Assembly (NCBI GenBank): GCA_947488655.1
Contig: CANKZZ010000001.1
Location: 248,001-312,000, forward strand
Direction of reading: 5' to 3'
Origin: an uncultured Psychroserpens sp.
GTDB lineage: Bacteria > Bacteroidota > Bacteroidia > Flavobacteriales > Flavobacteriaceae
Length of the DNA stretch: 64,000 bases
Shown here: positions 55,826 to 64,000 of the stretch, piece after piece
Layout: every line of letters begins with the position of its first letter
How positions within the stretch are numbered: position 1 is the first letter of the stretch
Program-made: the position numbers and the translations under genes
Notes under the pieces: generated by a model
Told to the model about the DNA's origin: nothing
Seen by the model: only the letters and a program-made list of their open reading frames with translations
The model's database searches: none

Positions 55826-56824
55826 ATGAGTTTGGTAAAAATAGGCGATATAGAACTTCCAGATTTTCCGTTGTTGTTAGCTCCAATGGAAGATGTTAGC
55901 GATCCACCGTTTCGTGCATTGTGCAAGGAGCAAGGTGCAGATGTGGTGTATACAGAGTTTATTTCTAGCGAAGGCTTAATTCGTGATGCTGCAAAAAGCG
56001 TCATGAAACTAGATATCTACGAAAAAGAACGACCTGTAGGCATTCAGATTTTCGGGGCTAATATGGAGAGCATGCTTCAAACCATTGATATTGTTGAGCG
56101 TTCTAATCCAGATATTATAGATATTAATTTTGGTTGCCCAGTAAAAAAAGTGGTGAGTAAAGGTGCAGGAGCAGGAATTTTGAAAGACATCTGCTTAATG
56201 GAACAACTCACTGCCGAAATGGTAAAACGCACCAATTTGCCTGTTACCGTAAAAACACGTTTAGGTTGGGATCACGACTCTATAAAAATTGTTGAGGTTG
56301 CTGAGCGATTGCAAGATGTTGGTTGTAAAGCCATTTCAATTCACGGTAGAACACGTGCACAAATGTATAAAGGTGATGCAGATTGGAAACCTATTGCAGC
56401 TGTAAAAAATAACCCAAGAATGCATATTCCTGTGTTTGGAAATGGAGATGTAAACACTCCAGAACGCGCTATGGAAATGCGAGATAGTTATGGACTTGAT
56501 GGTTGTATGATTGGTCGTGCAACAATTGGTAACCCTTGGTTTTTTAAACAAGTAAAACACTTTTTTGAAACGGGAGAGCATTTAGATCCAATTTCTATGG
56601 CAGAACGAGTGGATGCTGCTCGTCGTCATCTTCAAATGTCAATTGACTGGAAAGGTGAAAAGCTTGGTGTTTTTGAAACCAGACGTCATTACACCAATTA
56701 TTTTAAAGGGATTCCTAATTTTAAAGAGCACAGAATGAAAATGGTGACTAGTGACGACTCTAAAGATGTTTTTGCTGCTTTTGATGAGGTTCTAGAATTG
56801 TTTGGAGATCATCAGTTCTCTTAA
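55826..56824 (+). CDS. dusB: tRNA-dihydrouridine synthase
   Basis: The ATG at 55826 (MSLVKIGDIELPDFPLLLAP) is preferred over one at 55775. The 332-residue protein has the FMN-dependent core: LAPMEDVSDPPFRALCKEQGAD, DINFGCPVKKVVSKGAGA with the catalytic Cys, and VKTRLGW, ISIHGRTRAQMY and GNGDV. Dus enzymes reduce uridines in tRNA. The gene is divergent from the Lgt-like gene. Confidence 0.95.
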   Translation: MSLVKIGDIELPDFPLLLAPMEDVSDPPFRALCKEQGADVVYTEFISSEGLIRDAAKSVMKLDIYEKERPVGIQIFGANMESMLQTIDIVERSNPDIIDINFGCPVKKVVSKGAGAGILKDICLMEQLTAEMVKRTNLPVTVKTRLGWDHDSIKIVEVAERLQDVGCKAISIHGRTRAQMYKGDADWKPIAAVKNNPRMHIPVFGNGDVNTPERAMEMRDSYGLDGCMIGRATIGNPWFFKQVKHFFETGEHLDPISMAERVDAARRHLQMSIDWKGEKLGVFETRRHYTNYFKGIPNFKEHRMKMVTSDDSKDVFAAFDEVLELFGDHQFS

Positions 56825-56850
56825 TATTTAACTTAGTAAATAGATTTATA

Positions 56851-58053
56851 TTATCCTTTAACTAAATCTCGCGTAATTCTTTGTGAAGCTAATTTAGAAG
56901 CTAAAATTCCTAAAACAACTATTGTAATTAAAACAATAAAAAAGTTTACCACTTCTAGAACTACAGGATAAGGAATAGAAGGTGTTAGCATAATAAGAGA
57001 AAACTCTTGTTGTAAAAACACAATTACAAAACCTAATATTAAACCTAAACCTCCTGCAAGAATAGTCATTAAACTTCCTTGTAAGAAGAAAATACGTCTA
57101 ATATCTTTTGTGGTTGTACCTAAATTAAAAAGGGTATTTAATGATGCTTTTTTATCTAATATCATCATTATTAATGCGCCTATAACGTTAAATAACGCAA
57201 TGATAATTACAAGCGTAAATATGAGGTAAACAGCAACATTTTCTGTATTAAGCATTTTATAAAGTGCATCATTTAATTGCGCTCTATTTTTAAGTGTAAT
57301 TCGATTTCCAAAAATAGCGTTTAACTCTTGCGAGACTTGAGCTTCATTTGCACCATCTACTAATTTTAATTCTATAGATGATACTTGATTTTCATCGTAG
57401 TTTAATAAGTACTTTGCAGTTTCGATATTAGCATAAATATATTGGCTGTTAAGTTCTTCATTAATATCAAATACACCTACGTTATATGCTTGTAGAGAAT
57501 TAAATGCACCTTTGACAGAAGTAATTTGACCCTTTCCAGGTTTAGGAACATAGATTTTTTGATGTCGTGTAAGGTCTAAAACTCCGTAAGATAATTTGTT
57601 TGAGATAATACCACCAGAAACAATTTGATTAGTTCCTTGTTCTAACCAATTTCCGTAGTAAACCATAGTATCAATTGTGGTAACTTTTGTAAAGTTTTGA
57701 TCCACACCTTTCATGGTAACGATTTGTTTTTTGCCATCAAATTCTAAAATAACACGCTCTTCAATGATTTTGGAGTAGTTTTGAATAGCATTTATAGATT
57801 TAATTTTGAGCGCTTCGTCATTAGATATAGTAAAAGATTTTCCTTTTGCAGGAAATATCTTCAAATCTGGATCTACAAAAGAGGTGTATTCTAGGCTTAA
57901 ATTTTTTAAACCTGCAAAGCCAGAGAGGACAATAAATAGTGCAGCAGCAGCAATAACAGTGCCTGAGGCTGCAATAATAGTCATTATGTTTATAGAATTA
58001 TTACTGCTTTTAGAAAACAGATAGCGTTTTGCTATGTAGAGTGCTACATTCAA
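56851..58053 (-). CDS. FtsX-like ABC transporter permease (LolC/E-type)
   Basis: The 400-residue protein has an N-terminal membrane segment after MNVALYIAKRYLFSKSSNNSIN, a large periplasmic domain (about 45-260) and three C-terminal membrane segments (about 270-390). This is the FtsX/MacB topology of LolC/E, which release lipoproteins from the inner membrane. No ATPase partner is adjacent. Its start is five bases from the end of rbfA, so the two are co-transcribed. Confidence 0.88.
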   Translation of the reverse strand: MNVALYIAKRYLFSKSSNNSINIMTIIAASGTVIAAAALFIVLSGFAGLKNLSLEYTSFVDPDLKIFPAKGKSFTISNDEALKIKSINAIQNYSKIIEERVILEFDGKKQIVTMKGVDQNFTKVTTIDTMVYYGNWLEQGTNQIVSGGIISNKLSYGVLDLTRHQKIYVPKPGKGQITSVKGAFNSLQAYNVGVFDINEELNSQYIYANIETAKYLLNYDENQVSSIELKLVDGANEAQVSQELNAIFGNRITLKNRAQLNDALYKMLNTENVAVYLIFTLVIIIALFNVIGALIMMILDKKASLNTLFNLGTTTKDIRRIFFLQGSLMTILAGGLGLILGFVIVFLQQEFSLIMLTPSIPYPVVLEVVNFFIVLITIVVLGILASKLASQRITRDLVKG

Positions 58054-58058
58054 CTAAC

Positions 58059-58457
58059 TTATTTCTTTTTACGTTTAGCTAAAAGATCTGCTTCCTTAAT
58101 TGGGTCCTCTTCTCGTTTTAGAGATCGCTCTATACCATCAATATATTCTAAAGAATCGTCTATAAAAAATTCTAAGTTTGGCATACGACGAAGTTGATTT
58201 CTGGTACGTTGTGCCATTTCATGTCGTATTAATGGTGTATTAGATCTAATGCCTTCTATTAGTTCTTTACCTTTTCCGTTAGGAAACACACTAAGATAGA
58301 CTTTTGCAACAGATAGGTCTGTCGTTACATTTACTTTACTTACAGAGATAATAACTCCACGCATACCACCATCTGTCGCTGCTTTTTGCAATATATCTGC
58401 GAGATCTTTTTGTAAAAGTCCGCCAATTTTTTTTTGTCTTTGAGTAAATTCTTCCAT
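58059..58457 (-). CDS. rbfA: Ribosome-binding factor A
   Basis: The 132-residue protein fits RbfA: RQKKIGGLLQKDLADILQ at the start, then VSKVNVTTDLSVAKVYLSVF and the helix-turn-type RTRNQLRRMPNLEFFIDDSLEY. RbfA assists 30S maturation, especially in the cold. Its end adjoins the FtsX-like permease gene. Length is normal. Confidence 0.95.
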   Translation of the reverse strand: MEEFTQRQKKIGGLLQKDLADILQKAATDGGMRGVIISVSKVNVTTDLSVAKVYLSVFPNGKGKELIEGIRSNTPLIRHEMAQRTRNQLRRMPNLEFFIDDSLEYIDGIERSLKREEDPIKEADLLAKRKKK

Positions 58458-58671
58458 TGTATTAAATTTAAGTCGTTGTTACCTCATCATCAGTTATTCT
58501 AATATAACGACTTTATCAAAAATGAAACCACATTTTGGTTTCTATTTGCAAAAATAGGCGATAATTAAGGATTATGTTATTTTTGAAAGAGGAAATGATG
58601 AAATAGATGCTCATTTCCGAAGAAAAAAATAATACGTTTTTCGTTTTAACGGGAACTGAAATAAGGTTTAC

Positions 58672-59076
58672 ATGAATAAAATAGAACATATAGGTATTGC
58701 GGTAAAAGATATTGAAGCGTCAAATGAGTTGTTTGGTGCGCTCTTCGGAAAAAAACATTATAAAACAGAAGCTGTAGAAAGTGAAGGTGTAATTACTTCT
58801 TTTTTTAAGAATGGACCAAATAAAATAGAGCTATTACAAGCAACAACAGAAGATAGTCCTATTGCAAAATTTATTGACAAAAAAGGAGAAGGCGTGCATC
58901 ACATTGCTTTTGCTGTAGAAGATATAGAAACCGAAATTGAGCGTTTAAAAGGCGAAGGTTTTAGAATGATACATGAAAAGCCAAAGAAAGGAGCAGATAA
59001 TAAACTTATAGCATTTTTGCACCCAAAATCTACTAATGGCGTTCTCATTGAGCTATGTCAGGATATTGATAAGTAA
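58672..59076 (+). CDS. mce: Methylmalonyl-CoA epimerase
   Basis: The 134-residue protein is a small VOC-fold protein with the paired landmarks MNKIEHIGIAVKDIEASNEL and GEGVHHIAFAVEDIETEIERL, containing the metal-binding His residues and a Glu near the C-terminus (LIELCQDI). It converts the two forms of methylmalonyl-CoA in propionate metabolism. It stands alone before the tRNA. Two copies of the repeated motif flank and enter its start. Confidence 0.93.
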   Translation: MNKIEHIGIAVKDIEASNELFGALFGKKHYKTEAVESEGVITSFFKNGPNKIELLQATTEDSPIAKFIDKKGEGVHHIAFAVEDIETEIERLKGEGFRMIHEKPKKGADNKLIAFLHPKSTNGVLIELCQDIDK

Positions 59077-59091
59077 ATTGCTATAAATTTC

Positions 59092-59122
59092 TTGTAGAGT
59101 TTTAAAATATGTAGTAATATTG
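59092..59122 (+). promoter_or_regulatory. Promoter of the CAU-anticodon tRNA
   Basis: TTG at 59092-59094 is followed 20 bases later by TAATATTG (59115-59122), one mismatch from TAnnTTTG. Confidence 0.4.
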
Positions 59123-59161
59123 CACACTCTTCAGAAATGAAGTTATTGGATTTATCCAATA

Positions 59162-59235
59162 GGTCCCATAGCTCAGTTGGTTAGAGCACCTGACTCATAA
59201 TCAGGTGGTCCTTGGTTCGAGCCCAAGTGGGACCA
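59162..59235 (+). tRNA. tRNA with CAT anticodon (elongator Met or Ile2)
   Basis: The cloverleaf is complete: acceptor GGTCCCA/TGGGACC, D arm GCTCAGTTGGTTAGAGC, anticodon arm CCTGA-CTCATAA-TCAGG and T arm CTTGG-TTCGAGC-CCAAG. The CAT anticodon cannot alone separate elongator methionine from lysidine-modified isoleucine tRNA. The mobile-element genes begin right after it. Confidence 0.92.
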
Positions 59236-59246
59236 CTTTTAAGATC

Positions 59247-59281
59247 AAGCCTTTCAAGAAATTGGAAGGCTTTTTTATTTT
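59247..59281 (+). terminator. Terminator after the CAU tRNA
   Basis: AAGCCTTTCAA (59247-59257) pairs with TTGGAAGGCTT (59262-59272), with one G-U pair, followed by TTTTATTTTTT. Confidence 0.8.
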
Positions 59282-59318
59282 TTGACTGAAACTATACTGA
59301 AACATTTAGTAAATTGTC

Positions 59319-60179
59319 GTGGATATGGACGAACGTATTTTTTCAATCTTCAATAACATTCAAAACTTTTTAACTATCGAAAATATAGATGGTTTAAAAA
59401 GGAAGTTTATAAAATCTAAATATAATAAAGAAGACCCGCCGTTTGATATAAATCTCGAATCAGGCATTTTAAAAATATATAACTCTCATTCAGATAATGT
59501 TGACATAATTTCTTTCGATGATAGTTTAAGAAATGATTTATCAATTTGGACTAACAAAATAAAGCTTGAGTTAGATGTTGCTTTAGTAAATTCTGAAGCT
59601 AAAAGAAAAATATCTAATTATGCGGATACTACATTTAATTATATTTTATCTGGTCAGAAAGACCTGTTTGAAAAACATCCAATATGTAAAGATGCTTTAT
59701 CTGAAATAAAACTGTATTTAAGCGATAAACATGCTTTAGATTTATTAGAGACAACCCAAATTGATATTATTAATAATGATTATTCTAGTTCAATTTTTAA
59801 AGTAAAATACGCATATAGTAAAAGATTATTTTTTGTGGAATTATATGATTTAGTTTCAACTCTTGAATTAATAGACGATGAAGAAATTTATGAGGAAAAT
59901 TTCATAAATGCACTTACATCTAATGGAACTTCAGATTATATTAAGTTTAATTCAGAAACAGGATTTGTGGCTTACTTTTTAAAGCTACTATTCCCAATAT
60001 TTAATAATTTCAATGGTAAAATTATTGAACAATCTGAGAGGTTTTTTACTAAACAAAATAAAATATTAACTCAAAGTAATTATAACACCTCTTTAAAGAG
60101 AGTCAAGGATAAAGACAACGAATTTCTTTTAAAAATAGATAATTCGGTCAAAGACTTAATTTCAAAATATTCTGTTTAA
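59319..60179 (+). CDS. Unknown protein of the integrated element (possibly RteC-like)
   Basis: The 286-residue protein is hydrophilic and has no signal peptide. Around residues 165-270 the pattern LFFVELYDLVSTLELI and later FFTKQNKILTQSNYNTSLKR faintly recalls the RteC regulators of Bacteroidota mobile elements, but the similarity is too low to claim. It is the first gene after the tRNA and runs in the same direction as the element genes. If RteC-like, it could control excision or transfer. Confidence 0.6.
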   Translation: MDMDERIFSIFNNIQNFLTIENIDGLKRKFIKSKYNKEDPPFDINLESGILKIYNSHSDNVDIISFDDSLRNDLSIWTNKIKLELDVALVNSEAKRKISNYADTTFNYILSGQKDLFEKHPICKDALSEIKLYLSDKHALDLLETTQIDIINNDYSSSIFKVKYAYSKRLFFVELYDLVSTLELIDDEEIYEENFINALTSNGTSDYIKFNSETGFVAYFLKLLFPIFNNFNGKIIEQSERFFTKQNKILTQSNYNTSLKRVKDKDNEFLLKIDNSVKDLISKYSV

Positions 60180-60304
60180 AAACATTCTTACACATAGTCT
60201 TACACTTTAAATTACACAACTCTTACACTTTCCGTTTTCCCTTATTATGAGTTTATAAGTTTGCGCAATAATTAGGTGTTCAGCACCTTTTAAACTTAAA
60301 AATT

Positions 60305-60586
60305 ATGAAAAATAATGAAAATGAAGAAATCTTCAGGCTGCAACTAATAGCCCAGAAGGAAGTATTGAGCTTTCGAGAAGCTCTTGTTTATTTAGATGTT
60401 AGCAATTCTTTTTTATATAAGCTAACATCAAAAAAGGAGATAAGTTTTTCAAAACCAAATAACGGCAAGCTATACTTTAAGAAAAAGGATTTAGACGAAT
60501 GGATGCAAAATAATCAGAGCGAATCAATTTCCAACAAAGAAAAGCAAGTCAATAATTATTTAAAAGGAAAGAGTAATGGAAAATAA
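60305..60586 (+). CDS. Helix-turn-helix DNA-binding protein (excisionase-like)
   Basis: The 93-residue protein has an HTH_17/MerR-type helix-turn-helix: SFREALVYLDVSNSFLYKLTS, then LYFKKKDLDEWM (about 23-68). Such proteins in Bacteroidota elements act as excisionases or regulators. Its end overlaps the DUF3987 gene by 11 bases, and an AAAGGAAAGAG sequence lies just before that gene's ATG. Confidence 0.85.
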   Translation: MKNNENEEIFRLQLIAQKEVLSFREALVYLDVSNSFLYKLTSKKEISFSKPNNGKLYFKKKDLDEWMQNNQSESISNKEKQVNNYLKGKSNGK

Positions 60587-61853
60587 TGAAAAACTGGAAG
60601 AGTCAATCTATAATGATTTACCAGAGATGTTAAAATCTTTGACTGAGCCGTTTACTGATAGAGAAAAGGACATTGTATTACTATCGTGTATTGGAGTTTT
60701 AAGTTCTTGCTTACCTAAGGTTTCAGGAAAGTACGGTAGGGATGAAGTTTATGCAAATATATATTTCTTGCTCTTAGCTCCTGCTGCATCAGGCAAAGGG
60801 GCTATGATGTATTCAAGAATTTTAATTGAAAAAATTCATGATAAAATCAAAAATGAAAGTCTTGAAAGAATTGAGAAATTTAAGCAAGCTCAAAAGAATA
60901 AAAAGAATAAAGAGTTTTTAGATATTCCGCCTTTAGAAGTTAAAATTTTGCCTGCCAACACAAGTAGTACAGGCATGCTTTTATTAATGGATTCTTCTAA
61001 ACACGGAGTTTTGATTCTGGAATCAGAAGCGGACACGATGGGAAATATGCTTAAAAATGATTGGAGTAGTTATTCAGATATATTGAGAAAAACATTTCAA
61101 CACGAACCAGTATCCCTAACAAGAAAGTCTGACAGTCTATTTGTAGAAACAAATGAACCGAAACTATCAATAGTAATGAGTGGAACACCTGAACAGGTAA
61201 AACCACTTATCAAAACTAAGGAAAATGGTTTGTTTTCTAGGTTTTTAATATACTCATTTAATGAGGTTTCAGAGTTTAAAAATGTCTTTCAACAAGATTC
61301 AATAAACTTTAAGTCAAGTTTTGAGGAGGCTTCGAACCTTGTTTTTGATTTATATAATAGATTAATAGCAAGAGAGGAGAAAGTTGAATTTAGATTTACT
61401 GAAGCTCAACAAAATGAATTGACTTCTGAATTTCAAAACATACATGAAATCATTGTAGAACATCATGACAATGGTTTTATATCTAATCTCAAACGGCACG
61501 GACTAATCTTATTTAGGATGGCTATGGTATTCACAGTAATTAGAAATATCAACAATCTTAATAGTCCCCTCGTGTGTAGCGACACAGATTTTAAATTATG
61601 TTTAAATATCACTAAAAACTTACTAAAACATGGCTTATCAGTTTTTTACAGTTTTGACGAGAATTTTCTTCCAAAACAAGATGAAGATTTGTTAGCCTGT
61701 CTTAAAGATACATTTCAACGTAAAGATATAATTAAGGTAGGAACAGAGAAATTTGAAATTCCTATAAGGACTATTGACGACAAGTTGAAGCAGTGGATTA
61801 AACAAAAAGTTATAAAAAAAATAAGTCACGGAAAATATAGTAAGGCTTTTTAA
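60576..61853 (+). CDS. DUF3987 family ATPase/helicase-like protein
   Basis: The 425-residue protein has the DUF3987 pattern: an opening that matches FTDREKDIVLLSCIGVLSSC, then LAPAASGKGAMMYSRILI with a P-loop-like SGKG (about 61-78). LILESEADTMGNMLKN is a Walker-B-like acidic segment, and IVMSGTPEQVKPLI follows. The family occurs with primase or replication functions on mobile elements. Its overlap with the HTH gene suggests joint expression. A weak hairpin follows. Confidence 0.8.
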   Translation: MENNEKLEESIYNDLPEMLKSLTEPFTDREKDIVLLSCIGVLSSCLPKVSGKYGRDEVYANIYFLLLAPAASGKGAMMYSRILIEKIHDKIKNESLERIEKFKQAQKNKKNKEFLDIPPLEVKILPANTSSTGMLLLMDSSKHGVLILESEADTMGNMLKNDWSSYSDILRKTFQHEPVSLTRKSDSLFVETNEPKLSIVMSGTPEQVKPLIKTKENGLFSRFLIYSFNEVSEFKNVFQQDSINFKSSFEEASNLVFDLYNRLIAREEKVEFRFTEAQQNELTSEFQNIHEIIVEHHDNGFISNLKRHGLILFRMAMVFTVIRNINNLNSPLVCSDTDFKLCLNITKNLLKHGLSVFYSFDENFLPKQDEDLLACLKDTFQRKDIIKVGTEKFEIPIRTIDDKLKQWIKQKVIKKISHGKYSKAF

Positions 61854-61875
61854 TTTAGTGAGTGTTTTCCTTATA

Positions 61876-61905
61876 AAATCAACCTCAAATCCTTGGGGTT
61901 GATTT
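61876..61905 (+). terminator. Weak hairpin after the DUF3987 gene
   Basis: AAATCAACC (61876-61884) pairs with GGTTGATTT (61897-61905); two more pairs extend the stem. No T-run follows, so terminator activity is doubtful. Confidence 0.35.
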
Positions 61906-61928
61906 CATCAATTTAAAATATTTTAATT

Positions 61929-63146
61929 ATGAGCAATACGACATTAAAAATCGTCATTGGCGGAAAACCTTTGTCAGATGGTTTACATGCTGTTTATCTA
62001 AGGATTATAAAAAATCGAAAGAAAAAAGAGATTAATTTAGGACTACGTTGTACACGACAAAACTTCATAAATGAACAATTCGTGAAAGGACATCCAGATT
62101 ATAAGATTGAGAATCAACTCTTACTTAAATTGAAGACTAAAGCCTATGACATCATAAGAGATTTTAGACTTCAAGACTACGATTTCACCTTAAATGAATT
62201 TGAAAATAAATTCAGAGGAAACGATATAGAATCAGAGAAAAATATAAATGCGATTTCGTTTTTTGATGAAATTATAACTGAAATGGAAGTAGCTGGTCGA
62301 ATAGGTAATTCAAGAGCTTATAGAGAAACAAAAACGGCTCTAATTAAATATGCTGGTGACAACATTTATTTTAAAGAAATCACAGTTGGATTCTTAGAAA
62401 AATTTGAATCAATTTTAAGACAAAACGGAAATGGAAATGGTGGAATAGCATTTAAAATGAGAGAATTGAGAGCATTATTTAATAAAGCGATTAATAGAGG
62501 TTTGATAAGTCAGGATTTATATCCTTTTAAGCGGTACAAAATATCGAAGCTAAAGTTAAATAAGAATAAAAGAGCATTAACCATAGATGAGTTTAAAAGA
62601 ATTAGAGATTTAGATTTATCGTCTCATCCTCATTTGCAAGAAGCACATAATTATTTCATGTTTTCATTTTATACTAGAGGCATGAATTTTATTGATTTAT
62701 TAAAGTTAAAATGGACTGATATCCAAAATGGAAGAATCCACTATACACGTTCAAAAACAAAAGGACAATTTAGTATTGAAATCATTAAAAATGTTCAAGA
62801 AATTTTAAACTTTTATAAAGCTCAGAATAGAGATACGGATTATGTTTTCCCTATTCTACTGAGTAACGAAATGACACCGAAACAAATAGACAATAGAAAG
62901 CATAAAGTATTACAACGTGTAAACTTTCGACTTAAAGAAATAGGACATTTGGCTAATGTAGAAACAAAGCTTACTAGTTATGTTGCACGGCATAGTATGG
63001 CAACTATTTTAAAACAAATGGGGACAAGTACAGACATTATATCAGAGATAATGGGGCATAGTGATGTTCAAGTTACAATGACCTATCTTAAAGAGTTTGA
63101 CAACGATATTTTAGACAAAGAAAATAAAAAGCTTCTGGATTTATAG
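61929..63146 (+). CDS. Tyrosine recombinase (integrase)
   Basis: The 405-residue protein has an N-terminal Arm-binding part, a SAM-like core-binding domain (about 105-205) and the catalytic domain. The first Arg is in FYTRGMNFIDLLKL, then ARH (Arg354, His355), GHSD (His377) and the nucleophile Tyr386 in TMTYLKEF. This layout is that of Bacteroidota integrases of the CTnDOT/phage type. It would recombine the element into the tRNA region. It is separated from the tRNA by three genes, which is unusual since integrases often lie next to the attachment site. Confidence 0.93.
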   Translation: MSNTTLKIVIGGKPLSDGLHAVYLRIIKNRKKKEINLGLRCTRQNFINEQFVKGHPDYKIENQLLLKLKTKAYDIIRDFRLQDYDFTLNEFENKFRGNDIESEKNINAISFFDEIITEMEVAGRIGNSRAYRETKTALIKYAGDNIYFKEITVGFLEKFESILRQNGNGNGGIAFKMRELRALFNKAINRGLISQDLYPFKRYKISKLKLNKNKRALTIDEFKRIRDLDLSSHPHLQEAHNYFMFSFYTRGMNFIDLLKLKWTDIQNGRIHYTRSKTKGQFSIEIIKNVQEILNFYKAQNRDTDYVFPILLSNEMTPKQIDNRKHKVLQRVNFRLKEIGHLANVETKLTSYVARHSMATILKQMGTSTDIISEIMGHSDVQVTMTYLKEFDNDILDKENKKLLDL

Positions 63147-63168
63147 ATTCAGATAATTATGAACATTC

Positions 63169-63203
63169 AAAGGTTAATTTCAGATTGAGATTAACCTTTT
63201 TTC
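63169..63203 (+). terminator. Terminator after the integrase gene
   Basis: AAAGGTTAAT (63169-63178) and ATTAACCTTT (63190-63199) form a perfect ten-base stem followed by Ts. Confidence 0.8.
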
Positions 63204-63236
63204 ATTTTAATATTAATTATTTTAAATACAAAAATT

Positions 63237-64000
63237 ATGGAATTAAGACCGTCAGAAAGAAAACAAGCCAAGATTAAAATGGCTTTACAAGGAAGTGCAG
63301 GGGCTGGCAAAACAATGTCAGCCCTTTTACTTGCAAAAGGATTAACCAATGACAACTTATCAAAAGTAGCTGTCATAGATACTGAAAATGGTAGTTCAGA
63401 CCTATATGCGCATCTAGGAAATTATGGCGTACTCAATTTACAACCACCTTATACACCAGAGAAGTATATTCAAGCAATTGATATTTGTCTTGAGGCAGGA
63501 ATGGAAGTTATTATCGTGGATAGCACAAGTCACTGTTGGGATGAATTAATAGATTTCCATAGTAAGTTGCCAGGAAACAGTTTCACAAATTGGAACAAGG
63601 TAACACCTAGACAAAAAGCTTTTGTAGATAAGATTTTACAATCACCAGCTCATTTTATTGCCACTATGAGAACCAAACAAGATTATGTACTGAACCAAAA
63701 GAATGGAAAGTATGTTCCTGAAAAGGTAGGACTGAAAGCTGTGCAAAGAGATGGTGTGGAATATGAATTTACATTAGTTTTTGATATTGACTCAAAACAT
63801 TTTGCAACTGCAAGTAAGGACAGAACTAACCTATTCAATGATAAACCAGAATTCATTATAAGCACAGCCACAGGCAAAAAAATCTTAGAATGGTGTAATG
63901 CACCAAGCTCTCAAGAAGATGTCTTAAAACGCATTAATGGATGTCTATCTATTAGTGAATTGATGAAGCTTTATAAAGAGTTTCCACAATTTCAACAGTC
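63237..64000 (+). CDS. AAA/RecA-like ATPase, phage Sak4-type, truncated by window end
   Basis: The frame from 63237 begins MELRPSERKQAKIKMALQGS and is open to the end of the window (over 254 residues). It has a Walker A motif GSAGAGKTMSALLLAKGL (about 19-36) and a Walker-B-like VIIVDSTSHCWDEL (about 91-104). Such ATPases of the phage recombination type are found with single-strand annealing genes. It supports an element of phage or conjugative origin. The C-terminus is outside the window. Confidence 0.8.
   Translation, partial: MELRPSERKQAKIKMALQGSAGAGKTMSALLLAKGLTNDNLSKVAVIDTENGSSDLYAHLGNYGVLNLQPPYTPEKYIQAIDICLEAGMEVIIVDSTSHCWDELIDFHSKLPGNSFTNWNKVTPRQKAFVDKILQSPAHFIATMRTKQDYVLNQKNGKYVPEKVGLKAVQRDGVEYEFTLVFDIDSKHFATASKDRTNLFNDKPEFIISTATGKKILEWCNAPSSQEDVLKRINGCLSISELMKLYKEFPQFQQ

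Noticed and set aside
55775-55886. Longer N-termini for dusB (from 55775) and the Lgt-like gene (from 55886)
   Set aside because: They would make the two divergent genes overlap by over 100 bp and add residues not typical of either family.
63191-63877. Minus-strand frames of 61 and 64 codons at the window end
   Set aside because: They are shadows of the plus-strand ATPase gene, which is open to the window end and has Walker motifs.
1-64000. CRISPR array, rRNA operon or known riboswitch
   Set aside because: No regularly spaced direct repeats, rRNA segments or recognised riboswitch cores were seen when reading both strands.
59236-64000. A second attachment site for the element inside the window
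   Set aside because: I found no repeat of the tRNA 3' end or of the following terminator before 64000, so the right boundary must lie outside.

Overview
The window is AT-rich chromosomal DNA from a member of the Flavobacteriaceae (Bacteroidota). The evidence is the gene content and the promoters. There are SusC-like TonB-dependent receptors, a DUF4249 lipoprotein, a DUF4175 coiled-coil protein, a head-GIN protein, lipoprotein signal peptides ending in Ser-Cys, and TTG/TAnnTTTG promoters in place of the E. coli type. No species is assigned.

Layout. Positions 1-9100 hold the start of pgk, holB, a DUF4249/TonB-receptor pair, a Skp-like chaperone, a methyltransferase, mnmG flanked by two parS-like palindromes, and ybeY. 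Positions 9090-24650 hold the DUF4175 protein, an AlkB-type monooxygenase, gltX, an SPFH protein, glnS, folB, tRNA-Cys and several small or membrane proteins. Positions 24788-28300 hold rnr and rpiB, divergent around an 830 bp gene-free AT-rich region that is a weak oriC candidate. Positions 28395-33578 hold a CDF transporter, an ElaA-like acetyltransferase and an operon of S24 regulator, rnpA, S41 protease and OmpA protein. Positions 33905-35539 hold endonuclease V (no normal start codon) and an endolysin/holin pair whose promoter shares sequence with the S24 control region. Positions 36033-59076 are housekeeping and envelope genes: M1, S8 and M28 peptidases, SulP with a universal stress protein, a Na+/H+ antiporter, lepA, a second TonB-type barrel, dusB, rbfA and methylmalonyl-CoA epimerase. 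They also include an operon of an Lgt-like enzyme, a radical SAM protein resembling the tetraether synthase family, and a 55-residue membrane protein.

From a CAU-anticodon tRNA at 59162 onward the DNA looks like an integrated element: an unknown protein, an excisionase-like HTH protein, a DUF3987 ATPase, a tyrosine recombinase and a phage-type ATPase that runs off the window end. Its far end is not visible.

The most unusual observations are three. First, an 8-mer, TTCCGAAG, occurs about 29 times by hand count, usually inside TTTCCGAAGAAAA, both within genes and between them. Second, the Lgt-like/radical SAM operon is a candidate lipid-modifying system. Third, the S24 regulator may control the endolysin/holin pair. 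The presence of mnmG, rnpA and parS-like sites suggests the window lies near the replication origin.
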